Shown piece by piece: positions 1-6,164 of a stretch of DNA of 8,412 nt. Each line of letters starts with the position of its first letter. The stretch's first letter is position 1. Made by a program: the position numbers and the translations under genes. The notes below the pieces were generated by a model. That model saw nothing but the letters and a program-made list of their open reading frames with translations, searched no databases and had not been told where the DNA came from. The stretch is from an uncultured Cellvibrio sp. (GTDB lineage: Bacteria > Pseudomonadota > Gammaproteobacteria > Pseudomonadales > Cellvibrionaceae). The DNA is taken from contig CAMLRJ010000122.1 of the NCBI GenBank assembly GCA_946482345.1, positions 1 to 8,412 on the forward strand. Reading direction: 5' to 3'.

Positions 1-680
1 CCAATATTTCAATTGACTACGCCTTGATGGAAAAAAGCCAAAATGTGGTTTGCGTTCCATTAAATGCTGGTTGGAGTGATGTTGGTGATTGGAAATCGTT
101 TAGCGATTTAAATGATAAAGATAATTCAGGTAATAGTTTTATTGGTGATAGCATTGATGTGGGCTCTACCAATACTTTAGTTTTTTCACGCGATAAATTG
201 GTAGCGACTTTGGGTGTAGATAATTTGATGATTATCAACACCCCGGATGCCGTTTTGGTTGCGGATAAAAACCAGGCACAGCAAGTAAAATCCATCATCA
301 CGCAAATTGAAAAACAAAAACGTAAAGAGCATCTGCAGCACAGGGAAATTTATCGTCCCTGGGGTTGTTACGATGCTATTGACGATGGTGATCGCTATCA
401 GGTGAATTTGATTCGGGTAAAACCGGGTGGAAGTTTATCATTGCAGATTCACCATCATCGTGCGGAGCACTGGATTGTTGTGAAAGGCACAGCACTGGTA
501 CAAAAAGGTGATGAGGAGTACCTGCTCTCTGAAAATGAATCAACCTATATTCCACTGGGCATTGCCCACAGGTTGAGTAATCCCGGCAAGATCCCGCTGG
601 AGATAGTTGAAGTTCAATCCGGCCCCTATTTGGAAGACGACGATGTTGTTCGTCTGGAAGACAGCTACGGCAGATCTTGA
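1..680 (+). CDS. manC: Bifunctional mannose-1-phosphate guanylyltransferase / mannose-6-phosphate isomerase, C-terminal half (5' truncated by window)
   Basis: The family makes GDP-mannose from mannose-1-phosphate and GTP, and its cupin-type C-terminal domain interconverts fructose-6-phosphate and mannose-6-phosphate; the product feeds cytoplasmic synthesis of exopolysaccharide, O-antigen or alginate-like polymers. The reading frame is open from the window edge (first whole codon at 3), so the TTG at 24 and ATG at 27 are internal. About 225 residues are visible of roughly 470 usual. The first residues, NISIDYALMEKS, and the following GWSDVGDW are signatures of the nucleotidyltransferase domain. 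The type II isomerase cupin begins near REIYRPWG (about 345) and carries the metal-site stretch QIHHHRAEHWIVVKGTA (about 445-495), then IPLGIAHR and a C-terminal EDSYGR. It ends at a TGA followed at once by a terminator. The family is certain; algA and cpsB are equivalent names, and which polymer it serves cannot be told from here. Confidence 0.95.
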   Translation, partial: NISIDYALMEKSQNVVCVPLNAGWSDVGDWKSFSDLNDKDNSGNSFIGDSIDVGSTNTLVFSRDKLVATLGVDNLMIINTPDAVLVADKNQAQQVKSIITQIEKQKRKEHLQHREIYRPWGCYDAIDDGDRYQVNLIRVKPGGSLSLQIHHHRAEHWIVVKGTALVQKGDEEYLLSENESTYIPLGIAHRLSNPGKIPLEIVEVQSGPYLEDDDVVRLEDSYGRS

Positions 681-717
681 AAAACAAAGCCTCCAACCCG
701 GAGGCTTTTTTGTTTTT
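681..717 (+). terminator. Rho-independent terminator of manC
   Basis: AAAGCCTCC (686-694) pairs with GGAGGCTTT (700-708) around the loop AACCC, followed by a run of T interrupted by one G up to 717. It starts directly after the manC stop codon. The flanking AAAAC/GTTTT could lengthen the stem across a small bulge. Confidence 0.9.
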
Positions 718-764
718 GCACCAAATAAATGCGATTAATTTTTATAATGTTTTTATTTTGTGCA
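717..764. promoter_or_regulatory. Two NtrC-like upstream activator sites (candidate)
   Basis: The first candidate, 717-733, begins with TGCACCA, an exact NtrC half-site, and has a degenerate second half keeping TGC. The second, 748-764, has a good right half TTGTGCA and a poor left half. Their centres are about 31 bp apart, roughly three helical turns, and lie near -130 and -99 from the predicted start of the sigma-54 promoter downstream. That geometry resembles enhancer pairs at glnA-type promoters. Each site is only half-good, so binding is inference. Confidence 0.45.
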
Positions 765-827
765 TTTTATTTTGAGCGAATCGAAAAACTCGTTGATAAC
801 TCATTGAAAACAAATGTTTTAATAATA

Positions 828-844
828 TTGGCGCTATATTTGCT
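828..844 (+). promoter_or_regulatory. Sigma-54 (RpoN) promoter of amt
   Basis: TTGGCGCTATATTTGCT matches the sigma-54 -24/-12 consensus (YTGGCACG-N4-TTGCW), with the invariant GG and GC at exactly the required spacing and two changes (A to G and G to T) in the -24 box. Transcription should start near 855, giving a leader of about 150 nt before amt. Sigma-54 control is expected for an ammonium channel induced under nitrogen limitation. Confidence 0.8.
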
Positions 845-860
845 CAATGTAAGCCCTGTT

Positions 861-885
861 TTTAGGTGTTAAAGCTGTTTAGGTG
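861..885 (+). repeat. Short direct repeat TTTAGGTG in amt leader
   Basis: TTTAGGTG occurs at 861-868 and again at 878-885, a 17-bp period, each preceded by CTGTT or CTG. The pair lies just after the predicted sigma-54 start. No regulator is recognised; it may be chance. Confidence 0.4.
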
Positions 886-1005
886 ACTTTTTCTTGTGCA
901 AAAGTTGATTTCTTAAAGCGGTTTTTTCTGAATATTGTCGATTATGGCGACATAATTGGCTCAAAATAGAGCATTAATAATTACAAATAAGCAGTCGGAG
1001 TTTAT

Positions 1006-2301
1006 ATGAAGAAGATAAGTGTGGGTTTATCCGGGTTACTCATGTCATTACCTGTTTTTGCACAGGAAGTGACCCTGAATGGTGCCAATACTGCCTGGAT
1101 TCTGACATCCACGGCATTGGTGTTATTTATGACTCTTCCGGGGCTGGCGCTTTTTTATGCCGGCCTGGTTCGAGTTAAAAATGTTTTGTCAGTATTGATG
1201 CAGTGTTTTGCGATTGCATGTGTGGTTTCTTTGGCTTGGTTAATCGCGGGATACAGTCTGGCTTTTGGCACAGGCAATGCGCTTATTGGTGACTTCAGTA
1301 TGTTTATGCTGGTAGGTGTCACCGAAGAGGCTTTGGCAGGTGATATCCCGCTGAGTCTCCACGCTGTCTATCAAATGACGTTTGCCATCATTACCCCTGC
1401 TTTGATCGTGGGTGCCTTTGCTGAACGCATGAAATTTTCATCCATGCTGATCTTCTCTTTGCTCTGGTTATTTTTAGTTTATATCCCCATTTGTCACTGG
1501 GTTTGGGCTGGATCAGGCTGGCTGTTCCAAAAAGGTCTTATTGATTTTGCGGGTGGTACCGTAGTTCACATCACTGCCGGTGTTGCGGCATTAGTGGCTG
1601 CATTGGTGATTGGCAAACGTAATGGTTTTCCCACAGTCGCTATGCCTCCACACAATATGACCATGACTGTGACAGGCGCCGGTATGTTGTGGGTGGGTTG
1701 GTTCGGTTTTAATGCGGGCAGTGCTTTGGCTGCAAACGGTAATGCGGCCATGGCGATGTTGGTCACACATATATCCGCTGCTGCCGGTGCTTTTGCCTGG
1801 ATGATGATTGAATGGATGAAATTTAAAAAACCCAGCGCATTGGGAATTGTGACGGGTATGGTTGCCGGTTTGGGTACCATTACACCTGCATCCGGTAATG
1901 TTGGACCTGGTGGCGCTTTGATTATTGGTCTCTCAGCGGGTGTAGTTTGTTTCTACATGACGCAATTGATCAAGCGCAAACTAAAAATAGATGATTCACT
2001 CGATGTTTTCCCCGTCCATGGTGTGGGCGGTGTTTTGGGAACTCTGTTGGTTGGCATATTTGCATCGACCCAGTTGGGCGCATTCAGTGGTCAGGGTTTT
2101 GCTGCGGGTGTTGAAACTATGGCAGGTCAAATCAAAATCCAATTGATCGGTATAGTTGTTACCTTTGTTTATACAGCTGTGGTCACCTATCTGGTATTAA
2201 AGCTGACATCTCTAGTGACGGGTGGCTTGCGTGTTACCGCAGAAGAGGAAAGTGTCGGATTGGATTTAAGTTTGCACGAAGAGGACGGTTACAAGCTCTG
2301 A
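1006..2301 (+). CDS. amt: Ammonium channel/transporter, Amt/MEP/Rh family
   Basis: This 431-residue inner-membrane protein conducts ammonium across the cytoplasmic membrane and probably works as a trimer. Residues 1-20 look like a cleaved signal sequence ending VFAQ, as in E. coli AmtB, leaving about eleven membrane helices. Pore residues are present: D180 in IDFAGG, the twin histidines H188 (VVHITAG) and H338 (FPVHGVGG), phenylalanine-gate residues F126 and F235 (GWFGFNAGS), and S239. D180, H188, F235, S239 and H338 sit a constant 20 residues from their AmtB counterparts. The cytoplasmic tail (GLRVTAEEESVGLDLSLHEEDGY) keeps the RV..E.E..GLD...H core used in PII/GlnK inhibition, with HEEDGY in place of the usual HGExAY. 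Start ATG 1006 has GGAG five bases upstream. A sigma-54 promoter lies 160 bp upstream and a strong terminator follows. No glnK gene is next to it. Confidence 0.97.
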   Translation: MKKISVGLSGLLMSLPVFAQEVTLNGANTAWILTSTALVLFMTLPGLALFYAGLVRVKNVLSVLMQCFAIACVVSLAWLIAGYSLAFGTGNALIGDFSMFMLVGVTEEALAGDIPLSLHAVYQMTFAIITPALIVGAFAERMKFSSMLIFSLLWLFLVYIPICHWVWAGSGWLFQKGLIDFAGGTVVHITAGVAALVAALVIGKRNGFPTVAMPPHNMTMTVTGAGMLWVGWFGFNAGSALAANGNAAMAMLVTHISAAAGAFAWMMIEWMKFKKPSALGIVTGMVAGLGTITPASGNVGPGGALIIGLSAGVVCFYMTQLIKRKLKIDDSLDVFPVHGVGGVLGTLLVGIFASTQLGAFSGQGFAAGVETMAGQIKIQLIGIVVTFVYTAVVTYLVLKLTSLVTGGLRVTAEEESVGLDLSLHEEDGYKL

Positions 2302-2316
2302 TTTTTACTGTTGATC

Positions 2317-2352
2317 AAAACAAAGGAGGCTTTATGCCTCCTTTGTTTTTTT
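2317..2352 (+). terminator. Rho-independent terminator of amt
   Basis: A perfect 14-bp stem pairs AAAACAAAGGAGGC (2317-2330) with its complement (2336-2349) around the loop TTTAT and runs into a T tract. It begins 15 bases after the amt stop and closes amt as a single-gene unit. Confidence 0.95.
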
Positions 2353-2379
2353 AATGAATGTATTAAATCGCATTTAAGT

Positions 2380-2388
2380 TGTTATACT
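2380..2388 (+). promoter_or_regulatory. Extended -10 promoter for lpxL (candidate)
   Basis: TGTTATACT (2380-2388) is an extended -10 element (TG-N-TATACT, five of six to consensus) without a recognisable -35. It predicts a start near 2395, so the transcript would carry only about 15 nt before ATG 2410, with no Shine-Dalgarno sequence. Confidence 0.55.
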
Positions 2389-2409
2389 CCGCTCAACACA
2401 TAATAAAAA

Positions 2410-3342
2410 ATGAGAATAATTTTGAACAAACATTCTGCTGAGGTTTTTTCGTACCGCTTTTTTCTTCCCCAATATTGGCCTACCTGGATACTTCTGGGGA
2501 TTTTGCGTCTCTGCGCATTTTTTCCGATAAAAGTTAATTTCTGGATTGGTCGCTTTCTGGGATGTTTATTTTTTCACTTCGCAGCTTCTCGTCGGCATAT
2601 AGCACAGGTCAATATTCGCCTGTGTTTTCCGGAGTTATCAGAACAGGAGCATCAACAGATTGTTCGCGGTGTTATGCGTTCCTGTGGAATCCATTTTATG
2701 GAAACTGCGATGGCTATGTGGGGATCTGCAGAAAAGTTTCGCGATCGACATATTTTTGTTGGTGGAGAATATTTGGAAGCAGCGAGAAAAGAGGGCAGAG
2801 GCGTATTGTTAGTCGGCAGTCACTTGACAGCAATTGATGTGGGAGCACGAGTGTTAACTATGTACCATCCCATCGATGTGCTTTATCGAAGTGAAGTTAA
2901 TCCCTTGATGATTTATACACAAATCAAAGCGCGTAAAACTTACATCAATCAAACAATACCGCGAAAGGACACTATGCAGTTGATTAAAAATCTGCGTCGT
3001 GGCCACATTGTGTGGTACGCACCCGATCAGGATTATGGGAGAAAGCACAGTGTGTTTGCTCCGTTTTTTGGTGTTCAGGCGGCGAGTGTGGCAGCAACAT
3101 CACGTATTGCCAGTATGGGGAACGCATTGGTTTTATCGATTGCATATTACCGGGATGAAAAAGGGTTTTATCGTGTTGAAATTGGCCCGCCGCTGGAAAA
3201 CTTTCCCTCGGAAGATGAAGTATTAAATGCAACGCGAATCAACCGGATTATTGAAGCCATGATCAGAAAAGCACCTGATCAGTATTTGTGGGTTCATCGC
3301 CGGTTTAAAACACGCCCGGAAGGTGCGGCCGGTGTCTATTGA
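2410..3342 (+). CDS. lpxL: Lipid A biosynthesis lauroyltransferase-like acyltransferase (LpxL/HtrB family)
   Basis: Members transfer an acyl chain from acyl-ACP to the Kdo2-lipid IVA precursor at the inner face of the cytoplasmic membrane, completing lipid A. The 310 residues compare with about 306 for E. coli LpxL. LPQYWPTW near residue 19 matches the LpxL N-terminus, and a hydrophobic anchor spans roughly 27-57. The catalytic H-x4-D/E motif is H138-LTAI-D143, followed by VWYAPDQDYG (201-210), SVFAPFFG (214-221) and the family C-terminus YLWVHRRFKTRPEG (292-305). These favour LpxL over LpxM. ATG 2410 has no ribosome binding site; TTG 2422 with GAG seven bases upstream is an alternative that removes four residues. 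It follows the amt terminator and appears to have its own promoter. No other lipid A gene is adjacent. Confidence 0.92.
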   Translation: MRIILNKHSAEVFSYRFFLPQYWPTWILLGILRLCAFFPIKVNFWIGRFLGCLFFHFAASRRHIAQVNIRLCFPELSEQEHQQIVRGVMRSCGIHFMETAMAMWGSAEKFRDRHIFVGGEYLEAARKEGRGVLLVGSHLTAIDVGARVLTMYHPIDVLYRSEVNPLMIYTQIKARKTYINQTIPRKDTMQLIKNLRRGHIVWYAPDQDYGRKHSVFAPFFGVQAASVAATSRIASMGNALVLSIAYYRDEKGFYRVEIGPPLENFPSEDEVLNATRINRIIEAMIRKAPDQYLWVHRRFKTRPEGAAGVY

Positions 3343-3393
3343 TCTATACTGATGAGAGGACAAAAAACTTAAAGTAAAGTCTTAAGAAAAAGC

Positions 3394-3421
3394 TTTAACT
3401 ATCGTCTGAATATGCTATAAA
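3394..3421 (+). promoter_or_regulatory. Sigma-70-type promoter for corA (candidate)
   Basis: TATAAA (3416-3421) is preceded by TG-N (extended -10) and by a weak -35 TTTAAC (3394-3399) at 16 bp. The predicted start is near 3428, just before the strong GGAGG (3439-3443) of corA. No convincing terminator separates lpxL from this promoter, so read-through from lpxL is possible. Confidence 0.5.
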
Positions 3422-3449
3422 GCCGACCGCAATACCTTGGAGGCGACCT

Positions 3450-4406
3450 ATGTTAAGACTTTTTAAATTGCAAGGTTCAACACTGCGCGAAGACCTGCAG
3501 ACAGATCAGAACACCAAGGTTGCTCTGGCTAACGCCCTGTGGATAGACGCTCGTGAAGCAAGCGACGACGAGCGGGAAGAACTCAATACATTCCTCCGTG
3601 CAGAGTTGCCTGAATCCGATGATGTGGAAGAGATTGAGTTCTCGGCACGTTATTTTCAGGACGGCGCCGGTGTCCATGTTCACTCACTGTTTTTAGCACC
3701 CGGCGAATCAGGTCGGCACAGTACCGCTACAGTTGCTTTTATCCTTCAAGACAAACGCCTGATCACTTTGCGTGAGGATGATATTGCTGACTTCCGTTTG
3801 TTGCGCATGCGTACACGGGCAGGGCAGGTGCAGGTTGGATCTCCGTCAGAATTGTTGGTGACTATGTTTGAGCAAAAGGTTGAAAACCTTGCAGATGCTC
3901 TGGAAGACATTCACCGCAAACTTGAAGATGTCAGCCGCATGGTGTTGGAAGACAGTGATGCAGAGCTGGAAGACGCTATAGATCAACTCGCCAAACTGGA
4001 AGACAGTAACGGAAAAATACGCCTTTGCCTGATGGATACCCAGCGCTCCATATCATTCATTCAAAAACACATCAGGGATTCTTTAGAGCTGCAAGAAACT
4101 ACCCGCGAAATTAAACGGGATGTGGATACGCTCATGTCACACACCGCTTTTCTGTTCGACAAGATCAACTTTTTGATGGATTCGACTCAGGGTTTTATCA
4201 ATATTGAACAAAACCAGATCATTAAAATATTTTCAATTGCCGCCATGGTTTTCCTGCCGCCAACGGTTGTTGCCAGTATGTACGGTATGAACTTTAAAAT
4301 TATTCCATTCTCTGATTGGCCCTATGGTTTTGAACTTGCTTTGGCCATGATGATTCTCTCGGCAGTGCTGCCCTATTGGTACTTCAAGCGTAAAGACTGG
4401 CTTTGA
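3450..4406 (+). CDS. corA: Magnesium/cobalt transport protein CorA
   Basis: CorA is the pentameric inner-membrane channel for Mg2+ (also Co2+ and Ni2+). The 318 residues match the E. coli length (316) and architecture: a cytoplasmic alpha/beta domain (about 1-140; ARYFQDGAGVHVHSLF near 66-81, then RLITLRE), a long acidic helix region (about 140-255; LCLMDTQRS at 192-200 and GFINIEQNQIIKIFS at 248-262), TM1 (about 258-278) ending in the signature Y-G279-M280-N281, a short periplasmic loop, TM2 (about 293-311) and the basic C-terminus YFKRKDWL. This is CorA rather than the sister family ZntB, judged from the E. coli-like helix sequence and tail. The loop after GMN reads FKIIPFSDW, so it lacks the usual MPEL motif and keeps one acidic residue (D289). 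ATG 3450 has GGAGG six bases upstream. Confidence 0.96.
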   Translation: MLRLFKLQGSTLREDLQTDQNTKVALANALWIDAREASDDEREELNTFLRAELPESDDVEEIEFSARYFQDGAGVHVHSLFLAPGESGRHSTATVAFILQDKRLITLREDDIADFRLLRMRTRAGQVQVGSPSELLVTMFEQKVENLADALEDIHRKLEDVSRMVLEDSDAELEDAIDQLAKLEDSNGKIRLCLMDTQRSISFIQKHIRDSLELQETTREIKRDVDTLMSHTAFLFDKINFLMDSTQGFINIEQNQIIKIFSIAAMVFLPPTVVASMYGMNFKIIPFSDWPYGFELALAMMILSAVLPYWYFKRKDWL

Positions 4407-4408
4407 GT

Positions 4409-4440
4409 AACGGGCTTTTGTGCCGGTTTGTCTATTTTTG
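4409..4440 (+). terminator. Weak terminator-like hairpin after corA
   Basis: AACGGGC (4409-4415) pairs with GCCGGTT (4422-4428) with one internal G-G mismatch and a six-base loop, followed by a T-rich but interrupted tract ending TTTTTG. It sits three bases after the corA stop. It is much weaker than the other terminators here. Confidence 0.35.
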
Positions 4441-4450
4441 TTTATCTTGT

Positions 4451-4479
4451 TTGCAATTGTAAGACAATATTATTATAGT
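4451..4479 (+). promoter_or_regulatory. Sigma-70 promoter of abf51A
   Basis: TTGCAA (4451-4456) and TATAGT (4474-4479) are separated by exactly 17 bp, four and five matches of six to the -35 and -10 consensus. Transcription would start near 4486, leaving a 36-nt leader that contains a purine-rich ribosome binding site AGAGAGAG (4509-4516) before ATG 4522. Confidence 0.65.
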
Positions 4480-4497
4480 CCCGCTGCATTGTGACAA
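4456..4497. repeat. Two small dyads at the abf51A promoter, possible operators
   Basis: ATTGT-AAG-ACAAT (4456-4468) is a perfect inverted repeat lying in the promoter spacer. A second dyad, TTGT-G-ACAA (4489-4497), lies at the predicted transcription start. They share the TTGT...ACAA half-sites and their centres are 31 bp apart, about three helical turns. A repressor binding both sites is a reasonable guess, but the dyads are short and no regulator gene is present. Confidence 0.4.
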
Positions 4498-4521
4498 AAC
4501 CCAAAATAAGAGAGAGTTTTT

Positions 4522-6075
4522 ATGAATAAATTTAAATCCGCATTAATGCTGGCGGCTGTTTGTTGTTCTGCGTTGGTAATGGCAGAAACTGAAGTCACCC
4601 TGGATGCCGCCAAAGCCGGTCCAATTATTAACAAAAACATTTATGGTCAATTTGCCGAACATTTGGGTCGGGGAATTTATGAAGGTATTTGGGTGGGACC
4701 TGAGTCAAAAACGCCCAATACCAAAGGTTGGCGTAATGATGTCGTAGGTGCACTGAAAGATTTAAAAGTGCCGTTAATCCGCTGGCCAGGCGGGTGTTTT
4801 GCAGATGAATATCATTGGCGTGATGGTATTGGCCCTCGTAACAAGCGCCAGGTAAGAGTGAATACCAACTGGGGTGGCGTATTGGAAGATAATGCCGTAG
4901 GTACGCACGAATTTTTTGATCTGGTAGAAATGCTTGGTGCTGAAGCTTATGTCAACGGCAACCTTGGAACAGGTACAGCGCAAGAGATGGCCGAGTGGCT
5001 GGAATACATGACAGCAGAAGGCAAATCAACGCTCGCTGAACTACGCCGCAAAAATGGCCGTGATAAACCTTTCCGCGTGCATTATTTTGCGATTGGAAAT
5101 GAGGCTTGGGGATGCGGTGGCAATATGACACCCGAGTACTACACCAATCTCTACAAACAATACGCTGCCTTTCTGAAAACGCCAAAACACAACACACCCG
5201 TATTAATCGCCAGTGGTGGCCACACTGATGACACCAGCTGGGCGGATCACCTGACTGCCAATGTAAAACCCAATTGGAGTTTGAGAATGGATGCGGTGAG
5301 TTTCCATTATTACACTCTGCCAAAGGGTGATTGGGCAGTAAAAGGAGCTGCAACAGGTTTTCCTGAATCAGAATGGTTTTCTACATTTCAGCAAACGCTG
5401 CGTATGGACGGCTTTATTGTAGAAAATAAAAAAGTGATGGATAAAAATGATCCCGAGAAAAAAGTCGGTTTCTATGTTGATGAATGGGGTACATGGTACG
5501 ACGTAACGGGTGACGATAATCCGGGTTTCCTTTACCAACAAAACAGTTTGCGTGATGCGATTGTTGCAGCGTTGAATTTTAATATTTTTCACAAACACGC
5601 TGATCGTGTGCACATGAGTATCATTGCGCAAATGGTTAACGTGCTACAAGCGATGATACTGACAGAAAAAGACAAAATGATTTTAACTCCAACTTATCAC
5701 GTCTTTAAAATGTATATTCCATTTCAGGATGCGGTGTCATTACCTGTTGATGTTAAAAATGTTCCGCAGTATGAGTTTGATAAGAAAACAATTCCTGCAA
5801 TCAGTGTCTCGGCTGCAAAGGCAAAAGATGGAAAAGTCTATTTGGCAATTGCCAATACCAATCCACACAAAGCTGAAACCTTGAATGTTAATGCAAAAGG
5901 GTTGAATGCCAAAAAAGCAGTTGGCCAAGTGCTGACTTCCGACAAAATGGATGCGCACAATACCTTTGCAAATCCCAATACTATTGCACCAAAAGCTTAT
6001 TCAGCGATAGTAAAAGGCGGGAAGTTAGTATTGGATATCCCGGCGAAATCAGTCGTTGTTGTAGCTTTAGAATAA
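4522..6075 (+). CDS. abf51A: Secreted GH51 alpha-L-arabinofuranosidase
   Basis: The enzyme removes arabinofuranosyl side chains from arabinoxylan, arabinan and their oligosaccharides with retention of configuration. The 517 residues begin with a Sec signal peptide (basic N-terminus, hydrophobic core, likely cut after VMA21), so it is exported, probably to the periplasm or envelope. Cysteines 14 and 15 lie within the signal but do not fit a lipobox. A (beta/alpha)8 barrel spans roughly 35-370, with PLIRWPGGCFADEYHW (84-99), acid/base E194 in FAIGNEAWGCGG and nucleophile E321 in VDEWGTWYD; a C-terminal beta-sandwich follows (about 390-517). From memory, E194 and E321 are the numbers reported for Abf51A of Cellvibrio japonicus, supporting orthology. 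No binding module is attached. It is flanked by its own promoter and terminator and has no arabinose genes as neighbours. Confidence 0.95.
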   Translation: MNKFKSALMLAAVCCSALVMAETEVTLDAAKAGPIINKNIYGQFAEHLGRGIYEGIWVGPESKTPNTKGWRNDVVGALKDLKVPLIRWPGGCFADEYHWRDGIGPRNKRQVRVNTNWGGVLEDNAVGTHEFFDLVEMLGAEAYVNGNLGTGTAQEMAEWLEYMTAEGKSTLAELRRKNGRDKPFRVHYFAIGNEAWGCGGNMTPEYYTNLYKQYAAFLKTPKHNTPVLIASGGHTDDTSWADHLTANVKPNWSLRMDAVSFHYYTLPKGDWAVKGAATGFPESEWFSTFQQTLRMDGFIVENKKVMDKNDPEKKVGFYVDEWGTWYDVTGDDNPGFLYQQNSLRDAIVAALNFNIFHKHADRVHMSIIAQMVNVLQAMILTEKDKMILTPTYHVFKMYIPFQDAVSLPVDVKNVPQYEFDKKTIPAISVSAAKAKDGKVYLAIANTNPHKAETLNVNAKGLNAKKAVGQVLTSDKMDAHNTFANPNTIAPKAYSAIVKGGKLVLDIPAKSVVVVALE

Positions 6076-6082
6076 TAAATGC

Positions 6083-6107
6083 AGGGCGGCCTGCGGCCGC
6101 CCTTTTT
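6083..6107 (+). terminator. Rho-independent terminator of abf51A
   Basis: AGGGCGGCC (6083-6091) pairs perfectly with GGCCGCCCT (6095-6103) around the loop TGC, then TTTTT. It is very GC-rich against its surroundings and lies eight bases after the stop. On the minus strand it lacks a good T tract, so it should act mainly on abf51A. Confidence 0.92.
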
Positions 6108-6122
6108 GGATAATTCAAAAGG

Positions 6123-6138
6123 GTAGACATGGATCTAC
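6123..6138 (-). terminator. Weak hairpin downstream of cysK
   Basis: GTAGA (6123-6127) pairs with TCTAC (6134-6138) around six bases. Read on the minus strand it is followed by CCCTTTTG. This is a poor terminator by itself; the strong GC-rich hairpin at 6083-6103 lies beyond it and may help stop cysK transcripts. Confidence 0.25.
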
Positions 6139-6164
6139 AGCAGTTGCGATGTTCTTATAAAAAA

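Larger units (their letters stand above)
681..1005. other. 325-bp intergenic region, amt control region
   Basis: This gap has no plausible gene. From left to right it holds the manC terminator, an AT-rich stretch with two NtrC-like half-dyads, a sigma-54 promoter at 828-844, a direct repeat at 861-885, a short inverted repeat TGTCG-N7-CGACA (937-953) that could fold in the amt leader, and the amt ribosome binding site GGAG at 997-1000. A CATAAT at 952-957 resembles a sigma-70 -10 box but has only a poor -35 partner (CTGAAT, 929-934). Confidence 0.8.

Noticed and set aside
24..29. TTG/ATG near the window start as the true start of manC
   Set aside because: The frame continues upstream with NISIDYA, part of a conserved motif, so the gene is cut by the window edge.
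376..696. Minus-strand open frame of 106 codons opposite manC
   Set aside because: It lies wholly opposite the well-supported manC isomerase domain, begins inside the manC terminator and resembles no known protein.
1566..1880. Minus-strand open frame opposite amt
   Set aside because: Its alanine- and proline-rich translation is the mirror of membrane-helix codons of amt; no independent start signal is seen.
2562..2837. 91-codon plus-strand frame inside lpxL
   Set aside because: It is out of frame within a gene whose acyltransferase motifs run continuously through this stretch; there is no sign of a frameshift.
3371..3398. CTTAAG and AAAGCTTT palindromes between lpxL and corA as a terminator
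   Set aside because: Stems are short and AT-rich with no T tract after them; they look like base-composition effects.
4952..5353. 133-codon minus-strand frame opposite abf51A
   Set aside because: Cysteine- and histidine-rich translation without recognisable motifs, opposite the catalytic barrel of GH51; a shadow frame.
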